The notes: generated by a model not told the origin, from the letters alone. A DNA stretch of 64,000 bases from Pyrinomonadaceae bacterium (GCA_026129865.1 JAHCHG010000013.1:1-64000); one strand, 5' to 3'; positions 26,295-35,604 are shown, counted from the first letter of the stretch. Made by a program: numbers and translations.

Positions 26295-26309
26295 TAGTAT
26301 AAATGGATG

Positions 26310-26327
26310 GTTATATAGTTATATAAC
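26310..26327. promoter_or_regulatory. Second perfect palindrome, possible operator
   Basis: gttatata-gt-tatataac is a perfect 8+2+8 inverted repeat whose centre is 35 bases from that of the first palindrome, and 25 bases before the cupin lipoprotein start. Being pure AT apart from the ends and centre, it could also be part of the core promoter. Confidence 0.45.
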
Positions 26328-26352
26328 GTAAAATATTCGAAGGAGAAAATGG

Positions 26353-26820
26353 ATGAAAAAGTTTCTATTGATCGCGTTAGCCGCGATAGTTCCGGTTACC
26401 TTGTCTTGTCGCTCTGAAGCTGAAACAAAGGTTCAAAACGACTCAAATAATGTTAAATCGGTTCAAACGAAAAATGACAATAAGTTGACCGATGCGGACG
26501 AAACGACTCAAAGACCCGAAAAAATAACGAACATAAAAGCGAGCCTTGAGTTTAGTGATGAAAAGCCCGCAATATTGTCCATCATCAACACAGACAAACT
26601 AAGCTACAAAGCCGTCGGGCTAAGAAAGGGGCAGATCATGCCGAAGCATAAATCGGGTTTGAAGTCTCTGCTTATTGTTCTGGAAGGAAAGATCGAATTC
26701 ATGATAAATGATGAAAAGTTTGAACTCGATCCGCTTGATACATACGAAATTCCGGTCAATGTCGAGCACGAAATTCGCGGCATTGAGCAGAGTATTTTTA
26801 CGTTGACGCAGGAGAAATAG
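26353..26820 (+). CDS. Exported cupin-fold protein, probable lipoprotein
   Basis: A 155-residue protein with a signal peptide ending PVTLSC at about residue 19. The lipobox is imperfect (Thr at -3), so lipidation is likely but not certain. A polar linker leads to a single-domain cupin (about 75-155) with MPKHKSGLKSLLIVLEGKIEFMIND and LDTYEIPVNVEHEI. It starts a tightly spaced run of plus-strand genes and has an AAGGAG site. Ligand unknown. Confidence 0.72.
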   Translation: MKKFLLIALAAIVPVTLSCRSEAETKVQNDSNNVKSVQTKNDNKLTDADETTQRPEKITNIKASLEFSDEKPAILSIINTDKLSYKAVGLRKGQIMPKHKSGLKSLLIVLEGKIEFMINDEKFELDPLDTYEIPVNVEHEIRGIEQSIFTLTQEK

Positions 26821-26844
26821 AGCAAGAGCGAAGGAGTTTGAGAT

Positions 26845-27291
26845 ATGCAAAAACGTCCTCCGGGCAAGATAAACATCGGTGTCGGGTTGATCGTGATGGC
26901 TGGCTTTATGATCTACGGCTTCTATCTTATCTACGCACGTGATTTTGCGCCGGGCAAAGAAGCGTGGATCGCGGACTATGCGGTTCATCCACATTTTGAA
27001 GCTCGTCTGGCGCATGTCCACGGAAATCTCTTTGCATTTCTAAACATCGTTTTCGGTTATCTAGTAATGAATCTTTCGATCGGAAAGAATTCGGCAAAAT
27101 GGGTTTCGGGTTTGGCGTTGGCAGGTTTGCTGATGCCGATCGGAATTCTCTCGGAAATATATTTTGGGCTGCCGCCGATCCTGGTTTTGATCGGTGCGGC
27201 GTGCATGGTTTTGGCAACTATCACTTTGGGAGTGTCGGTTATTTTGATGAGAAAACGTCCCGGGCAGATTATTGAAAATAAAGACGCATAA
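26845..27291 (+). CDS. Four-helix membrane protein, unknown family
   Basis: A 148-residue protein with four hydrophobic helices (about 12-30, 62-80, 88-108 and 112-135). Histidines cluster between helices 1 and 2 (VHPHFEARLAHVHGN), which could bind heme or metal, but this is a guess. It lies 24 bases after the cupin gene and 29 before the DUF302 gene, so it is probably cotranscribed. I do not recognise the family. Confidence 0.7.
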   Translation: MQKRPPGKINIGVGLIVMAGFMIYGFYLIYARDFAPGKEAWIADYAVHPHFEARLAHVHGNLFAFLNIVFGYLVMNLSIGKNSAKWVSGLALAGLLMPIGILSEIYFGLPPILVLIGAACMVLATITLGVSVILMRKRPGQIIENKDA

Positions 27292-27320
27292 CATAGCGAT
27301 TTAAATTGGGAGATAAAAAA

Positions 27321-27725
27321 ATGAAAACGCAAATTGAAAAAAATGCTTACGGCTATAGACGCGAGATTGAATCTTCATTCGATGAAACGGTAAGACAAAC
27401 ACGCGAAGCTCTGCAAAAAGAGGGTTTTGGTGTTTTGACCGAAATCGATATGAAGGAAAAATTGAAAGAAAAGCTTGATGTTGATTTTCGCAATTACGTG
27501 ATCTTAGGAGCGTGCAATCCGCCGCTTGCACATTTGGCTTTGCAGGAAGATTTGGACATCGGTTTGCTCTTGCCATGCAATGTCATCGTCTATGAAACGG
27601 AAAAAGGTTCGGTAGTGGCGGCGATTGATGCAAAGAAAATGCTTTCGGTCGCCGAGAATCCAAACCTCGAAAACACCGCCGAAACTGTAAATGAAAAACT
27701 GCGTTCGGCAATAGAAAGCCTTTGA
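27321..27725 (+). CDS. DUF302 domain-containing protein
   Basis: From the ATG at 27321, which follows a GGGAG site, the protein has 134 residues. The DUF302 pattern is clear: [34 protein letters not shown], then [17 protein letters not shown], then [11 protein letters not shown]. Such small cytoplasmic proteins often occur with sulfur, redox or hypoxia genes. Their function is unknown. An upstream TTG-type start at 27306 is possible but less well placed. Confidence 0.88.
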   Translation: MKTQIEKNAYGYRREIESSFDETVRQTREALQKEGFGVLTEIDMKEKLKEKLDVDFRNYVILGACNPPLAHLALQEDLDIGLLLPCNVIVYETEKGSVVAAIDAKKMLSVAENPNLENTAETVNEKLRSAIESL

Positions 27726-27745
27726 AGTTTAAGGAGATAAATGAA

Positions 27746-28252
27746 ATGAATTCTGCACATATACATTTAGTTTTGAACCATATTCCGGTTCTCGGAATAA
27801 TTTTCGGTTTACTTGTTATGGCGTACGGTTTTATCAGGAAAAGCGATGAGGTAAAACAAACCGCGCTTGGTCTATTTGTTGTTGCGGCATTATTGACCAT
27901 TCCCGTTTATCTGACTGGCGAGCCTGCGGAGGAGATCGTCGAACATCTCGCCGGCGTTTCAGATGCGATGATCGACCCGCACGAAGACTGGGCGTTTTAT
28001 GCATTGGTCTTGATGGAAATTACCGGAGTTTTGGCACTTGTTAATTTGATCTTCTTTCGACATTCATTTGCCAAAAAATTTCTTGCGGTGACAACGCTTA
28101 GCTCGCTCATCGCCGTCGGTTCGATTCTTTGGACGGCAAATTTAGGCGGTAAGATTCGGCATACTGAAATTGGGAACGACTCCACGCAAACGGTAAATCC
28201 TGAAAAACAAACAGAAACGAAAAAGAAAACTGACGATGATGATGATCATTAA
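27746..28252 (+). CDS. Membrane protein with conserved histidines (DUF2231-like topology)
   Basis: From the ATG at 27746, with AAGGAG nine bases upstream, the protein has 168 residues and four membrane helices. NSAHIHLVLNHIPVLG opens helix 1. A loop with EEIVEHLAGVSDAMIDPHEDWA precedes helix 3. The tail is Asp/Lys/His rich. Position of the histidines at membrane edges suggests heme or metal binding as in DUF2231-type proteins, but I am not certain of the family. It overlaps the DUF302 operon spacing (20 bases). Confidence 0.7.
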   Translation: MNSAHIHLVLNHIPVLGIIFGLLVMAYGFIRKSDEVKQTALGLFVVAALLTIPVYLTGEPAEEIVEHLAGVSDAMIDPHEDWAFYALVLMEITGVLALVNLIFFRHSFAKKFLAVTTLSSLIAVGSILWTANLGGKIRHTEIGNDSTQTVNPEKQTETKKKTDDDDDH

Positions 28253-28326
28253 TTCTGAATTAGTCGATTGAATACGTAAGAATATCGGCAGGCGATTCAA
28301 ATGGGGCGCGAAAACAAGGTGTAAAA

Positions 28327-29841
28327 GTGGAAAATGTAACCGAGGCAACGACCAAAACCTACGAAAAGGTCAAAACATTAGAGTCGTCTGAAACTGATCT
28401 TGAAACGAAAGAACCGGGAGGAAATAACAAAGAATCAAGAATTAAAAGTCGGTCACCTGCTTCAAAGAATTTGCAAAAATGGCTTGTCAGGATCGGCGTT
28501 TTACTTTTTATCGGTTTTATCGCCATAACAGCGATTTGGCTGATCAATCGTCCGGCGAGAGTTGATCTGATTCAGCCGAAACAGGCGACGATTACGGAAA
28601 CGATTACCAGCAGCGGAAGGGTTGGCGGGACGACCGAAACGAATGTTGGATCACAATCGCAAGGAATCGTTCAGAAACTTTTTGTAAAAGAAGGCGATGA
28701 CGTTGTCGGGGGTCAACCGCTGGCATTGATAAAAAATGATGTCGCCGAAGCGCAGATCTTGCAGGCGCAGGCGTCGGTAAACACGGCACGTTCGCAGCTT
28801 GCACAGGTTTCACGCGGGGCATTGGCTTCGGATATTGACGCTGTTTACGAGCAGGTCCGGCAGGCAAACGCACAGGTTGAACAGCAGCGCGCCGCGATCA
28901 ATCAAGCCGAACAAAATGTCGCACAAGCGCGCTCGCAACTGTCTCAATTTGAAGCCGAACGCGATCTGGCGAAAAAGAATCTGGAACGAAGCGCGAGTTT
29001 GGTCAAGGACGGAATTGTTGCCCAGGTCGAATACGATCAGGCTTTGACGAATTTTCGTGTCGCGGATAAGCGCGTCGAATCTCAAAGCCGGGCAATCGAA
29101 TTGGCTCAAGCAGGAGTTCGCTCCGCACAGGCGAGTCTGAAATCGGCGCAAGCAAATGTCGGGACGCAAAATGCACGTCTTAGAACGATTCAAACCGGCG
29201 CAAGACATGAAGACGTAACCGTTGCGCGGCAACGTGTCGCGGAAACAGAACACGCGTTGAGGGTCGCGCAGCAGCAAGCCGGCAATGCATCTGTCTTTGC
29301 GCCGTTTCCCGGAAAAGTTACAAAAATCAACTCCGAAACCGGTCAAACGGTCGGTTCACAAGGCGTTCTGACATTGGTCAGCGTCGAGCCGGAAATTCGT
29401 CTCGATGTTGATGAAAGCAATATTTCATCCCTAAAAATTGGGCAAGAAGCGGTGATCTCTTCGGGGGCATTTGCCGAAAGCAGTTTTCAAGGCACGGTTT
29501 CCGAGCTCGGTGCGGCGGTCGATCAGGCGCGCGGGACGATCGTAATAAAGGTTATTCCGAACAACACTCCTGAATGGCTGCGTCCGGGGCAAACGGTTAA
29601 CGTAAATATTATCACCGGCAAGGACGTCAGCCGTTTGTTGGTTCCCGAAAACGCGCTGACCCGCGCCGGAGATGAAACGGTTGTTTTTGTTATTGAAGAC
29701 GGAAAGGTCGCTCAAAGAGCGGTCGTAACGAGACCTCCGACAAAAGAAGGCGTTCCCGTAATTTCAGGACTTGCGGTTGAAGATCTGATTATTGCCGATG
29801 CTGCAAACGTGAAAGTGGGCGACAGGGTCGAGGCGAGTTAG
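28327..29841 (+). CDS. HlyD-family periplasmic adaptor (membrane fusion protein)
   Basis: A 504-residue protein, GTG start, with a polar cytoplasmic N-terminus, one membrane helix (about 50-72), a split lipoyl domain (SQSQGIVQKLFVKEGDDVVGGQPLALI and NASVFAPFPGKVTKINSETGQTVG), a long coiled coil of Ala/Gln repeats (about 140-320), then beta-barrel and C-terminal domains. It is the adaptor of an export pump. The FtsX-type permease and LolD-type ATPase that follow complete a MacAB-like system. No outer-membrane TolC gene is in the window. Confidence 0.9.
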   Translation: MENVTEATTKTYEKVKTLESSETDLETKEPGGNNKESRIKSRSPASKNLQKWLVRIGVLLFIGFIAITAIWLINRPARVDLIQPKQATITETITSSGRVGGTTETNVGSQSQGIVQKLFVKEGDDVVGGQPLALIKNDVAEAQILQAQASVNTARSQLAQVSRGALASDIDAVYEQVRQANAQVEQQRAAINQAEQNVAQARSQLSQFEAERDLAKKNLERSASLVKDGIVAQVEYDQALTNFRVADKRVESQSRAIELAQAGVRSAQASLKSAQANVGTQNARLRTIQTGARHEDVTVARQRVAETEHALRVAQQQAGNASVFAPFPGKVTKINSETGQTVGSQGVLTLVSVEPEIRLDVDESNISSLKIGQEAVISSGAFAESSFQGTVSELGAAVDQARGTIVIKVIPNNTPEWLRPGQTVNVNIITGKDVSRLLVPENALTRAGDETVVFVIEDGKVAQRAVVTRPPTKEGVPVISGLAVEDLIIADAANVKVGDRVEAS

Positions 29842-29909
29842 AGCACATTGAATTTGATAGATCTGCAACTAGAATTTCGATAGTGTTTACGAATTCGCGG
29901 TTCTTTGAG

Positions 29910-30035
29910 TCGGTGAAGCCGACACCATGTTTTTAGCCCACGGTGCGAACCGTGGGAATGCCGGAAGAAGGATTTGAAGCCAGTGAAAATGGCGAGATAG
30001 TTTGTATGCCGCGGTTTTCAACCACTCGAGATTCC
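29910..30035. repeat. Multi-hairpin intergenic repeat, copy 1
   Basis: A run of four hairpin modules: gtcgg-tgaag-ccgac, cccacggt-gcga-accgtggg (29937-29956), a gcca-gtgaaaat-ggc type, and a gcggtt-ttc-aacc type. The same modules in the same order and orientation occur at 32258-32385. The two copies flank the ABC permease/ATPase pair. The style matches REP-like mosaic repeats. The rest of the gap 29842-30108 holds no gene. Confidence 0.8.
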
Positions 30036-30108
30036 TTGCGAATTCATATCCACGGTTTAGCCAAAAGTTTGATGTTTCATAGGTTTTAACCGTGATTCAT
30101 ACAAAATC

Positions 30109-31374
30109 ATGAAATCATTTTTCAACATATTTATTTCCGCCCTTGTTCCGAAAAAACTGCGGTTTGAGTTTCAACTCGCCTTACGGCATCTGCTTTCGGG
30201 CGGCTGGCAGACGATTTTGACGATCAGTGCGGTTGCGGCGGGCGTGATCATCGTAATTTTTATTACATCCTTGATTTTCGGTTTGCAGGAAATGATGTCC
30301 GATCTGTTGACGGAATCTATTCCGCACGTTGTTGTGCAGGTTGAAGACCCGAAGCCGAAAACGCTTACAAATACCGAAAATCCGACATCAAGCCGAATCG
30401 AAGAGCAGGCATCGCAACTAAAATTCATAGATAATTGGGAGCAGGTGGTCAGGACAATTCGCGGTTTGCCAAATGTTCGCGGCGTGTCTCCGGTTGTCAG
30501 CGGGCAGGGTTTTGCTTCAAAGGGAGCAAATCCGGTCGGCGTTTCGGTCGTCGGAGCGGAACCTGAACTGCTCGATGTCATTACGCCGATCACGAAAGAT
30601 CTAACGAGCGGAAAATATAGAGGATTAGGCAGCGATGAGATCGTTATTGATGCCGAACTTGCTAAAGATCTGAACACACAAGTCGGTGAACGCATCCGTC
30701 TGACATCGAGTTCGGGGCAATCGGATTCTTTTACGATTGCGGGAATTTACAGCCGCGGTCAAGGTCGCGGAAGTGCGTATGTTACCTTGCGCAACGGGCA
30801 AAGTCTTTTTGGATTTGGAACATCGGTCAACGTTATTTACGTCAAAGTTTATAACATTTACGATGTCGAGAATTTGTCCAATACGATCATGGCTTTGACG
30901 CCATACGAGGCAAAACCATGGACAATAGATTTTTCGCGTTTCCTTGTAAATATGCAGATGATGGGTGCGTCGGCGTATCTAATTTCGATTTTCAGTTTGA
31001 TCGCTTCCGCGTTCGCGATCGCTTCGGTGCTGGTCGTTTCAGTGCTTCAAAAGTCTTCGCAGATCGGGATCTTAAAAAGTATGGGAGCAAGACAGCGACA
31101 GATTTTGACGGTTTTTATTTTTGAAGGTTTAGGTGTGGCAATTATGGGAAGTTCGCTCGGAGCGGTAATCGGGATGATGATCGTTCATTTTATCGGATTA
31201 CTGGAGCGACCCGATTCTACCGGTACGGGTGCTTCTAACGCGATGTTTCCGGTGAGAATTTTGCCTTTGTATATCGGTTTGGCAATCCTCGCGGCGATTA
31301 TCACAACCGTGATCGCCGCCGTTCTTCCGGCAAGACAAGCCGCAAAACTCAACCCCGTGGATGTGATGCGATAA
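30109..31374 (+). CDS. ABC transporter permease, FtsX/MacB type
   Basis: A 421-residue permease: an N-terminal membrane helix (about 38-60), a large extracytoplasmic MacB-PCD domain with GVSPVVSGQGFASKG and VVGAEPELLDVITP, and three C-terminal helices with the FtsX signature (ILKSMGARQRQILTVFIFEGLGVAIMGSSLGAVIG and VLPARQAAKLNPVDVMR). It is followed after 3 bases by its ATPase. With the HlyD adaptor upstream it forms a tripartite-type efflux or lipoprotein-handling system. Cargo unknown. Confidence 0.92.
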   Translation: MKSFFNIFISALVPKKLRFEFQLALRHLLSGGWQTILTISAVAAGVIIVIFITSLIFGLQEMMSDLLTESIPHVVVQVEDPKPKTLTNTENPTSSRIEEQASQLKFIDNWEQVVRTIRGLPNVRGVSPVVSGQGFASKGANPVGVSVVGAEPELLDVITPITKDLTSGKYRGLGSDEIVIDAELAKDLNTQVGERIRLTSSSGQSDSFTIAGIYSRGQGRGSAYVTLRNGQSLFGFGTSVNVIYVKVYNIYDVENLSNTIMALTPYEAKPWTIDFSRFLVNMQMMGASAYLISIFSLIASAFAIASVLVVSVLQKSSQIGILKSMGARQRQILTVFIFEGLGVAIMGSSLGAVIGMMIVHFIGLLERPDSTGTGASNAMFPVRILPLYIGLAILAAIITTVIAAVLPARQAAKLNPVDVMR

Positions 31375-31377
31375 GAA

Positions 31378-32151
31378 ATGAAAAACAGCGAAACAATTAC
31401 AGTAGATGAACTTGCTGTTGAACAAAATTCAAACGGCGGGTCGCCTCTCGTTGTTGAAACTCGCGGTTTGAAAAAGACATACTTTGGCAAGATCGATGTT
31501 CCCGTTCTGCACGGTCTTGATATCAAAATCTACGCACACGAATTTGTCGCCATTATCGGTCAATCAGGAAGCGGAAAATCAACTTTATTGAACATTCTCG
31601 GTGCGTTAGATGTTCCGACGGGCGGCACGGTTTTGATCAATGGAACCGATATTTCGACGCTTGATGAGGATGAATTAGCGACGCTCAGAAGCGATGATGT
31701 CGGTTTTATTTTTCAGTCACATTATCTGCTCAATGAATTTACCTGTTTAGAAAATGCTTTAATGCCCGTAACCATACGCCACGGCGAAGCTGACGAAGAG
31801 CAAACCGATCGCGTTTTGCGTCTGCTTGAAAGAGTCGGTTTAAGCGACCAGATCAACAAACATCCGGATGAGATGAGCGGCGGACAAAACCAGAGATGCG
31901 CTATCGTCCGTTCGCTGGCAAATTCGCCCAAAATTATTTTGGCGGATGAACCGACGGGAAATCTCGACAGCCGCTCCGGCGAAGAAGTTTTCTCGATGAT
32001 GCGCGAGATGAACCGCGAAAGCGGCGTGGCATTTGTGATGATCACGCACGATGACCGTTTGGCGCAGGCGGCTGATAGAATTTTGTTGATCGAAGATGGA
32101 AATATTTTTGAGATCAGCAAAGAAGCACATCGTGAGCGTGTGGCAAAATAG
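31378..32151 (+). CDS. ABC transporter ATP-binding protein, LolD/MacB type
   Basis: A 257-residue ATPase. Walker A is GQSGSGKST, the Q-loop is in FIFQSHYLLNEFT, the signature is MSGGQNQRC, Walker B is IILADEPTGNLD, and the switch histidine is in MITHDDRLAQ. A 25-residue N-terminal extension precedes the domain. The signature is a variant of LSGGQQQR but keeps the key SGGQ. It acts with the permease encoded three bases upstream. Confidence 0.93.
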   Translation: MKNSETITVDELAVEQNSNGGSPLVVETRGLKKTYFGKIDVPVLHGLDIKIYAHEFVAIIGQSGSGKSTLLNILGALDVPTGGTVLINGTDISTLDEDELATLRSDDVGFIFQSHYLLNEFTCLENALMPVTIRHGEADEEQTDRVLRLLERVGLSDQINKHPDEMSGGQNQRCAIVRSLANSPKIILADEPTGNLDSRSGEEVFSMMREMNRESGVAFVMITHDDRLAQAADRILLIEDGNIFEISKEAHRERVAK

Positions 32152-32257
32152 CTGATACTAGGCTCAAGACTTAAATTTCAGTGGTCACTTAAAATGGCTG
32201 TATAAAGCTGGTGATTGCGGGAATAGCCTGAGTTTGAGATAACAGATTCGGACTTAA

Positions 32258-32452
32258 TCGGTGAAACCGACGTTATATCTGTAGCCCACGGTGCAAACCG
32301 TGGGAATGGTGTTAGAGTTTGGACAAAGCCATTGAAAATGGCGACATAAATTGTATGCCGCGGTTATTCAACCGCTTGAAATTCTCTTGTTAACTATTCC
32401 CATAACTTGCGTTATGGGCTACAAATATGTTGCCGTTTTCAACGGCTTATCA
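32258..32452. repeat. Multi-hairpin intergenic repeat, copy 2 with extra modules
   Basis: Bases 32258-32385 repeat the module order of 29910-30035: tcgg-tgaaa-ccga, cccacggt-gcaa-accgtggg, gccatt-gaa-aatggc, and gcggtt-attc-aaccgc. Two more perfect hairpins follow: cccataac-ttgc-gttatggg (32399-32418) and gccgtt-ttc-aacggc (near 32432-32446). The block fills most of the gap 32152-32474 and stops about 20 bases before the phosphofructokinase start. Confidence 0.8.
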
Positions 32453-32474
32453 CGAACTCACGTTAAAAAGGTTT

Positions 32475-33455
32475 ATGGAAACAATGAAGAAAATTGCGAT
32501 TTTAACAAGCGGAGGTGATGCCGCGGGAATGAATGCGGCAATTCGTGCCATAACAAGAACCGGTTTGGACAAAGGCTGGGAGATGTTCGGAGTTCGGGAT
32601 GGTTTTTCTGGATTGATCGAAGGAAATTTTATCCCGCTCGGTGCGAGAGATGTCGGCGGTATTATTGAAAAAGGCGGCACGATGCTTGGGAGCGCGAGAT
32701 GTGCTGAGTTTATGTCCTCTGAAGGACAACAAAAAGCTCTCGAACAACTGCAAAAAAAGGGAATAAACGGATTGGTTGTTATCGGCGGAAACGGTTCGCA
32801 GACCGGTTCAAATGTTTTGTCCGAACTAGGTTTTCCGGTGATCGGCATCGGTTCAACAATTGATAACGATCTTTTCGGAGCGGAAATAACTATCGGTGTT
32901 GATACCGCACTCAATATCGCTCTCGAATCAATTGACAGATTAAAAGTTACGGCTTCTTCGCATAAACGGGCATTTTTGGTTGAAGTAATGGGACGAAATT
33001 GTGGCTATCTGGCGTTAATGGCAGGAATTGCGGGCGGTGCTGAAGCGATTGTTATCCCCGAAATAAATTCTCCGCCCGATGAAGTCGCCGCCGAACTTTT
33101 GGCGGGCTACAAACGCGGCAAATCGCATGCGATCGTCGTTGTTGCCGAAGGAGCGGAATATAACGCTGAAAAGCTGGCTGATTATTTTAAAGCAAATCAG
33201 GAGCGAACAGGTTTTCGTTTGGGGACGACAAAACTCGGACACGTTCAACGCGGCGGCACACCAAGTGTTTTCGACCGCTTGTTGGCAACGCGTCTGGGTG
33301 CTGCCGCGACCGATTATTTTGCACGGGAAAATTACGGATTATTATTGGGTTGGATTAAAGGTGAAATTGCCGCTACGCCGCTTTCGGAAGTCGCCGCCAA
33401 TCAAAAAGCACCGGATTTGAAATTGATGGATCTGGCAGATGTTTTGGCAAAGTAA
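32475..33455 (+). CDS. pfkA: 6-phosphofructokinase, variant active site
   Basis: Phosphorylates fructose 6-phosphate. From the ATG at 32475 the protein has 326 residues. Family blocks: ILTSGGDAAGMNAAIR, STIDND with the catalytic aspartate, the MGRNCGYLALMAGIAGGAEAIVIPE block, and LGHVQRGGTPSVFDR. Two usually fixed positions differ: the GGDGS loop reads GGNGS (Asn106), and the proline-glycine before TIDND reads IGS. GGNGS argues against the GGDD signature of PPi enzymes, but phosphate donor choice needs a test. An acetate kinase gene follows. Confidence 0.9.
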   Translation: METMKKIAILTSGGDAAGMNAAIRAITRTGLDKGWEMFGVRDGFSGLIEGNFIPLGARDVGGIIEKGGTMLGSARCAEFMSSEGQQKALEQLQKKGINGLVVIGGNGSQTGSNVLSELGFPVIGIGSTIDNDLFGAEITIGVDTALNIALESIDRLKVTASSHKRAFLVEVMGRNCGYLALMAGIAGGAEAIVIPEINSPPDEVAAELLAGYKRGKSHAIVVVAEGAEYNAEKLADYFKANQERTGFRLGTTKLGHVQRGGTPSVFDRLLATRLGAAATDYFARENYGLLLGWIKGEIAATPLSEVAANQKAPDLKLMDLADVLAK

Positions 33456-33554
33456 TGCTAATCTGCAAACGGGTTTTTTCGGGTTCTATTTAGTGTTTCG
33501 GTTTAATATCTCGGGAATAGACTTCCCAAAAAATTTGCTGCACATTCATTGATA

Positions 33555-34808
33555 ATGAATATTTTAGTCTTAAATTGCGGAAGCTCTTCCTTGAAATTTC
33601 AGTTGATCGCCACCGATTTGGAGCTTATCAAACTCAACAAAGACAAACGGCTTGCACATGGGCAGATCGAACGTATCGGCGGAGCGGCGATCGTGACGTT
33701 TGTTGCAGACGGCAAAACGACGTATCGTTCGGCGAAACCGATCAAAGACGTGCGAACGGCGGTCGACCTCGTGCTGCGTTGGATATTGTCGGAAGCTTCA
33801 CAGATCGATGAGATCCAAACCCTCGGCGACATTCAGGCGGTCGGGCATCGAGTTGTTCACGGAGGCGAAAAGTTTAAGGAATCGGTGTTAATAACCAATG
33901 AGGTTTTGCGGGAGATTGAAGACTGCATCGAGCTTGCGCCGCTGCATAATCCTGCAAACATCAAGGGAATAGTTGCGGCACGTGAAATTTTAGGAGCAGG
34001 AGTTCCGCAAGCGGCGGTTTTTGATACCGCGTTTCATCAGACGCTTCCCGAACATGCTTTTCTTTACGCGATTCCTTATCAATTTTATCGGCGACACAAG
34101 ATCCGCCGCTACGGTTTTCACGGAACTTCGCATCGATACGTCGCTTATCGTTACCGCAATATCAAAAAGATCGAACGTGAAAATGTAAATGTGATCACGC
34201 TTCATCTCGGGAACGGCTGTTCGATCACGGCGATCAAAAACGGCAATTCTTTTGACACGTCGATGGGTTTGACGCCGCTTGAAGGGCTCGTGATGGGAAC
34301 GCGCTCGGGCGATATCGACCCCGCGATAATCGAATATATCTGCTCAAAAGAAGGCGCGACGGTTCAGGAAGCGGAAACGATCTTAAATTCACAGTCCGGT
34401 CTGCTCGGCATCTCCGGCTTGACCAACGACATGCGCGAGCTGATCAGTGAAGCGAAAGAAAATAACGATCGACGCGCAAAGCTCGCAATCGAGATCTTTT
34501 GCTACCGAACGGCGAAATATATCGGCTCGTATCTCGCCGCGATGAACGGCGCCGACGCGATAATTTTCGCCGGTGGGATCGGCGAACATTCGCCCTATAT
34601 TCGCGAACTCATTTGCGAAAACCTGCGTTGGTTTGGTGTCGAAATAAGCGCAGAAATCAATGAACGAACGATCAATGGAAAAGAAGGCGTCATCAGCACA
34701 GAAAATTCCCGCCCCGATATTTACGTGATTCCGACCGACGAAGAATTGCTCATCGCCCGCGATACTGTTCGGCTGATAAGCGCGGAGTCCGAAAGCAAAC
34801 CGGTCTGA
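33555..34808 (+). CDS. ackA: Acetate kinase
   Basis: Interconverts acetyl phosphate plus ADP with acetate plus ATP. The 417 residues from the ATG at 33555 start [17 protein letters not shown], the first ASKHA motif. Others are [62 protein letters not shown] and [10 protein letters not shown]. No phosphotransacetylase (pta) is adjacent. Its position after phosphofructokinase suggests ATP supply by fermentation under low oxygen, an inference from context. Confidence 0.95.
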   Translation: MNILVLNCGSSSLKFQLIATDLELIKLNKDKRLAHGQIERIGGAAIVTFVADGKTTYRSAKPIKDVRTAVDLVLRWILSEASQIDEIQTLGDIQAVGHRVVHGGEKFKESVLITNEVLREIEDCIELAPLHNPANIKGIVAAREILGAGVPQAAVFDTAFHQTLPEHAFLYAIPYQFYRRHKIRRYGFHGTSHRYVAYRYRNIKKIERENVNVITLHLGNGCSITAIKNGNSFDTSMGLTPLEGLVMGTRSGDIDPAIIEYICSKEGATVQEAETILNSQSGLLGISGLTNDMRELISEAKENNDRRAKLAIEIFCYRTAKYIGSYLAAMNGADAIIFAGGIGEHSPYIRELICENLRWFGVEISAEINERTINGKEGVISTENSRPDIYVIPTDEELLIARDTVRLISAESESKPV

Positions 34809-34981
34809 TCATAATCTTCCGCGACGCATTTCTTGCAAAATATCTCAACCAGGCGCGGCGCACGTCTGAAGACAGTTTGCGCAAAACGGCATCGGTTTCT
34901 AAAATACGCGGAACACGAGTAAACAGATAACGCGTCTGCTGCGCAATTTGATCCAGCAAACTTGCGCGCGGAAAAAATGCT

Positions 34982-35010
34982 AAAAAAGGGAACATTTCTG
35001 CTCCCTTTTT
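34982..35010. terminator. Bidirectional terminator between ackA and the cupin gene
   Basis: Stem aaaaaggga (34983-34991) / tcccttttt (35002-35010) around a ten-base loop, with A and T runs on both flanks, between the convergent ackA and cupin genes. Confidence 0.8.
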
Positions 35011-35031
35011 CAATCGAGCTGTTTGGATCGC

Positions 35032-35604
35032 CTACGCCGTCGAGCCGGTTAATTTTTCAAGTTTTCTTTTTAATTTCGCCATTTTCTGTTGGTATTTGTC
35101 GATCTTCTTGTTGATCTTCTCCGCTTTGCGTGAATCGCCATTTTCGGAACTCGAGTCGGCAGCGTCGTTGCCGGTTTCATCGATAACATTTGGTTTATCA
35201 ATTGACTTCTCGGTCGTTACGCCGTCAAAGTCCTCGTCGTTTTGTTCGGCTTCTTCTTTTGTCGCCCGGACAATTCCGTCTTTGTGATGTGAAGGAGCGT
35301 ATATCGTGTACAATTTCAATTCCTGCTCACCATCTGTATTGATAACGTTGTGATTTGCTCCCGCAGGCACAATTAACACGTCTCCGTCCTTTACGCTGTA
35401 TTCATTGCCTTCGACAATACATTTGCCGAAGCCGCTCTCAAAACGGAAAAATTGGTCATTGTCGTAATGAACTTCTTCCCCGATCTCCTCGCCGACTTTC
35501 AGGCTCATCAAAACGAGCTGAAGATGTTTCGCCGAATACAAAACCTTTCGGAAATTGTTGTTTTCTATTGTGTCAGTTTCGATATTGCTGTGAAATCCTT
35601 TCAT
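35032..35604 (-). CDS. Cupin-domain protein with charged C-terminal tail
   Basis: A 190-residue protein. A cupin domain (about 20-125) has MSLKVGEEIGEEVHYDNDQFFRFESGFGKCIVEG and DGDVLIVPAGANHNVINT, keeping the usual His/Glu metal residues. After about residue 125 a low-complexity acidic then lysine-rich tail ends in coiled-coil-like KINKKIDKYQQKMAKLKRKLEKL. The start overlaps the upstream DUF883-like gene by 4 bases, so they are coupled. Ligand unknown. Confidence 0.82.
   Translation of the reverse strand: MKGFHSNIETDTIENNNFRKVLYSAKHLQLVLMSLKVGEEIGEEVHYDNDQFFRFESGFGKCIVEGNEYSVKDGDVLIVPAGANHNVINTDGEQELKLYTIYAPSHHKDGIVRATKEEAEQNDEDFDGVTTEKSIDKPNVIDETGNDAADSSSENGDSRKAEKINKKIDKYQQKMAKLKRKLEKLTGSTA

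Larger units (their letters stand above)
25936..26352. other. Intergenic region between divergent genes (417 bases)
   Basis: No gene is convincing here. The left two thirds show no clear structure. The right end is AT-rich and holds two palindromes, listed separately, and the AAGGAG ribosome site (26340-26345) of the cupin lipoprotein gene. Confidence 0.6.

Noticed and set aside
34750-35013. Minus-strand open frame of 87 residues between ackA and the cupin gene
   Set aside because: It starts inside the terminator hairpin, has no ribosome site, and its end runs antisense through ackA. No family pattern is visible.
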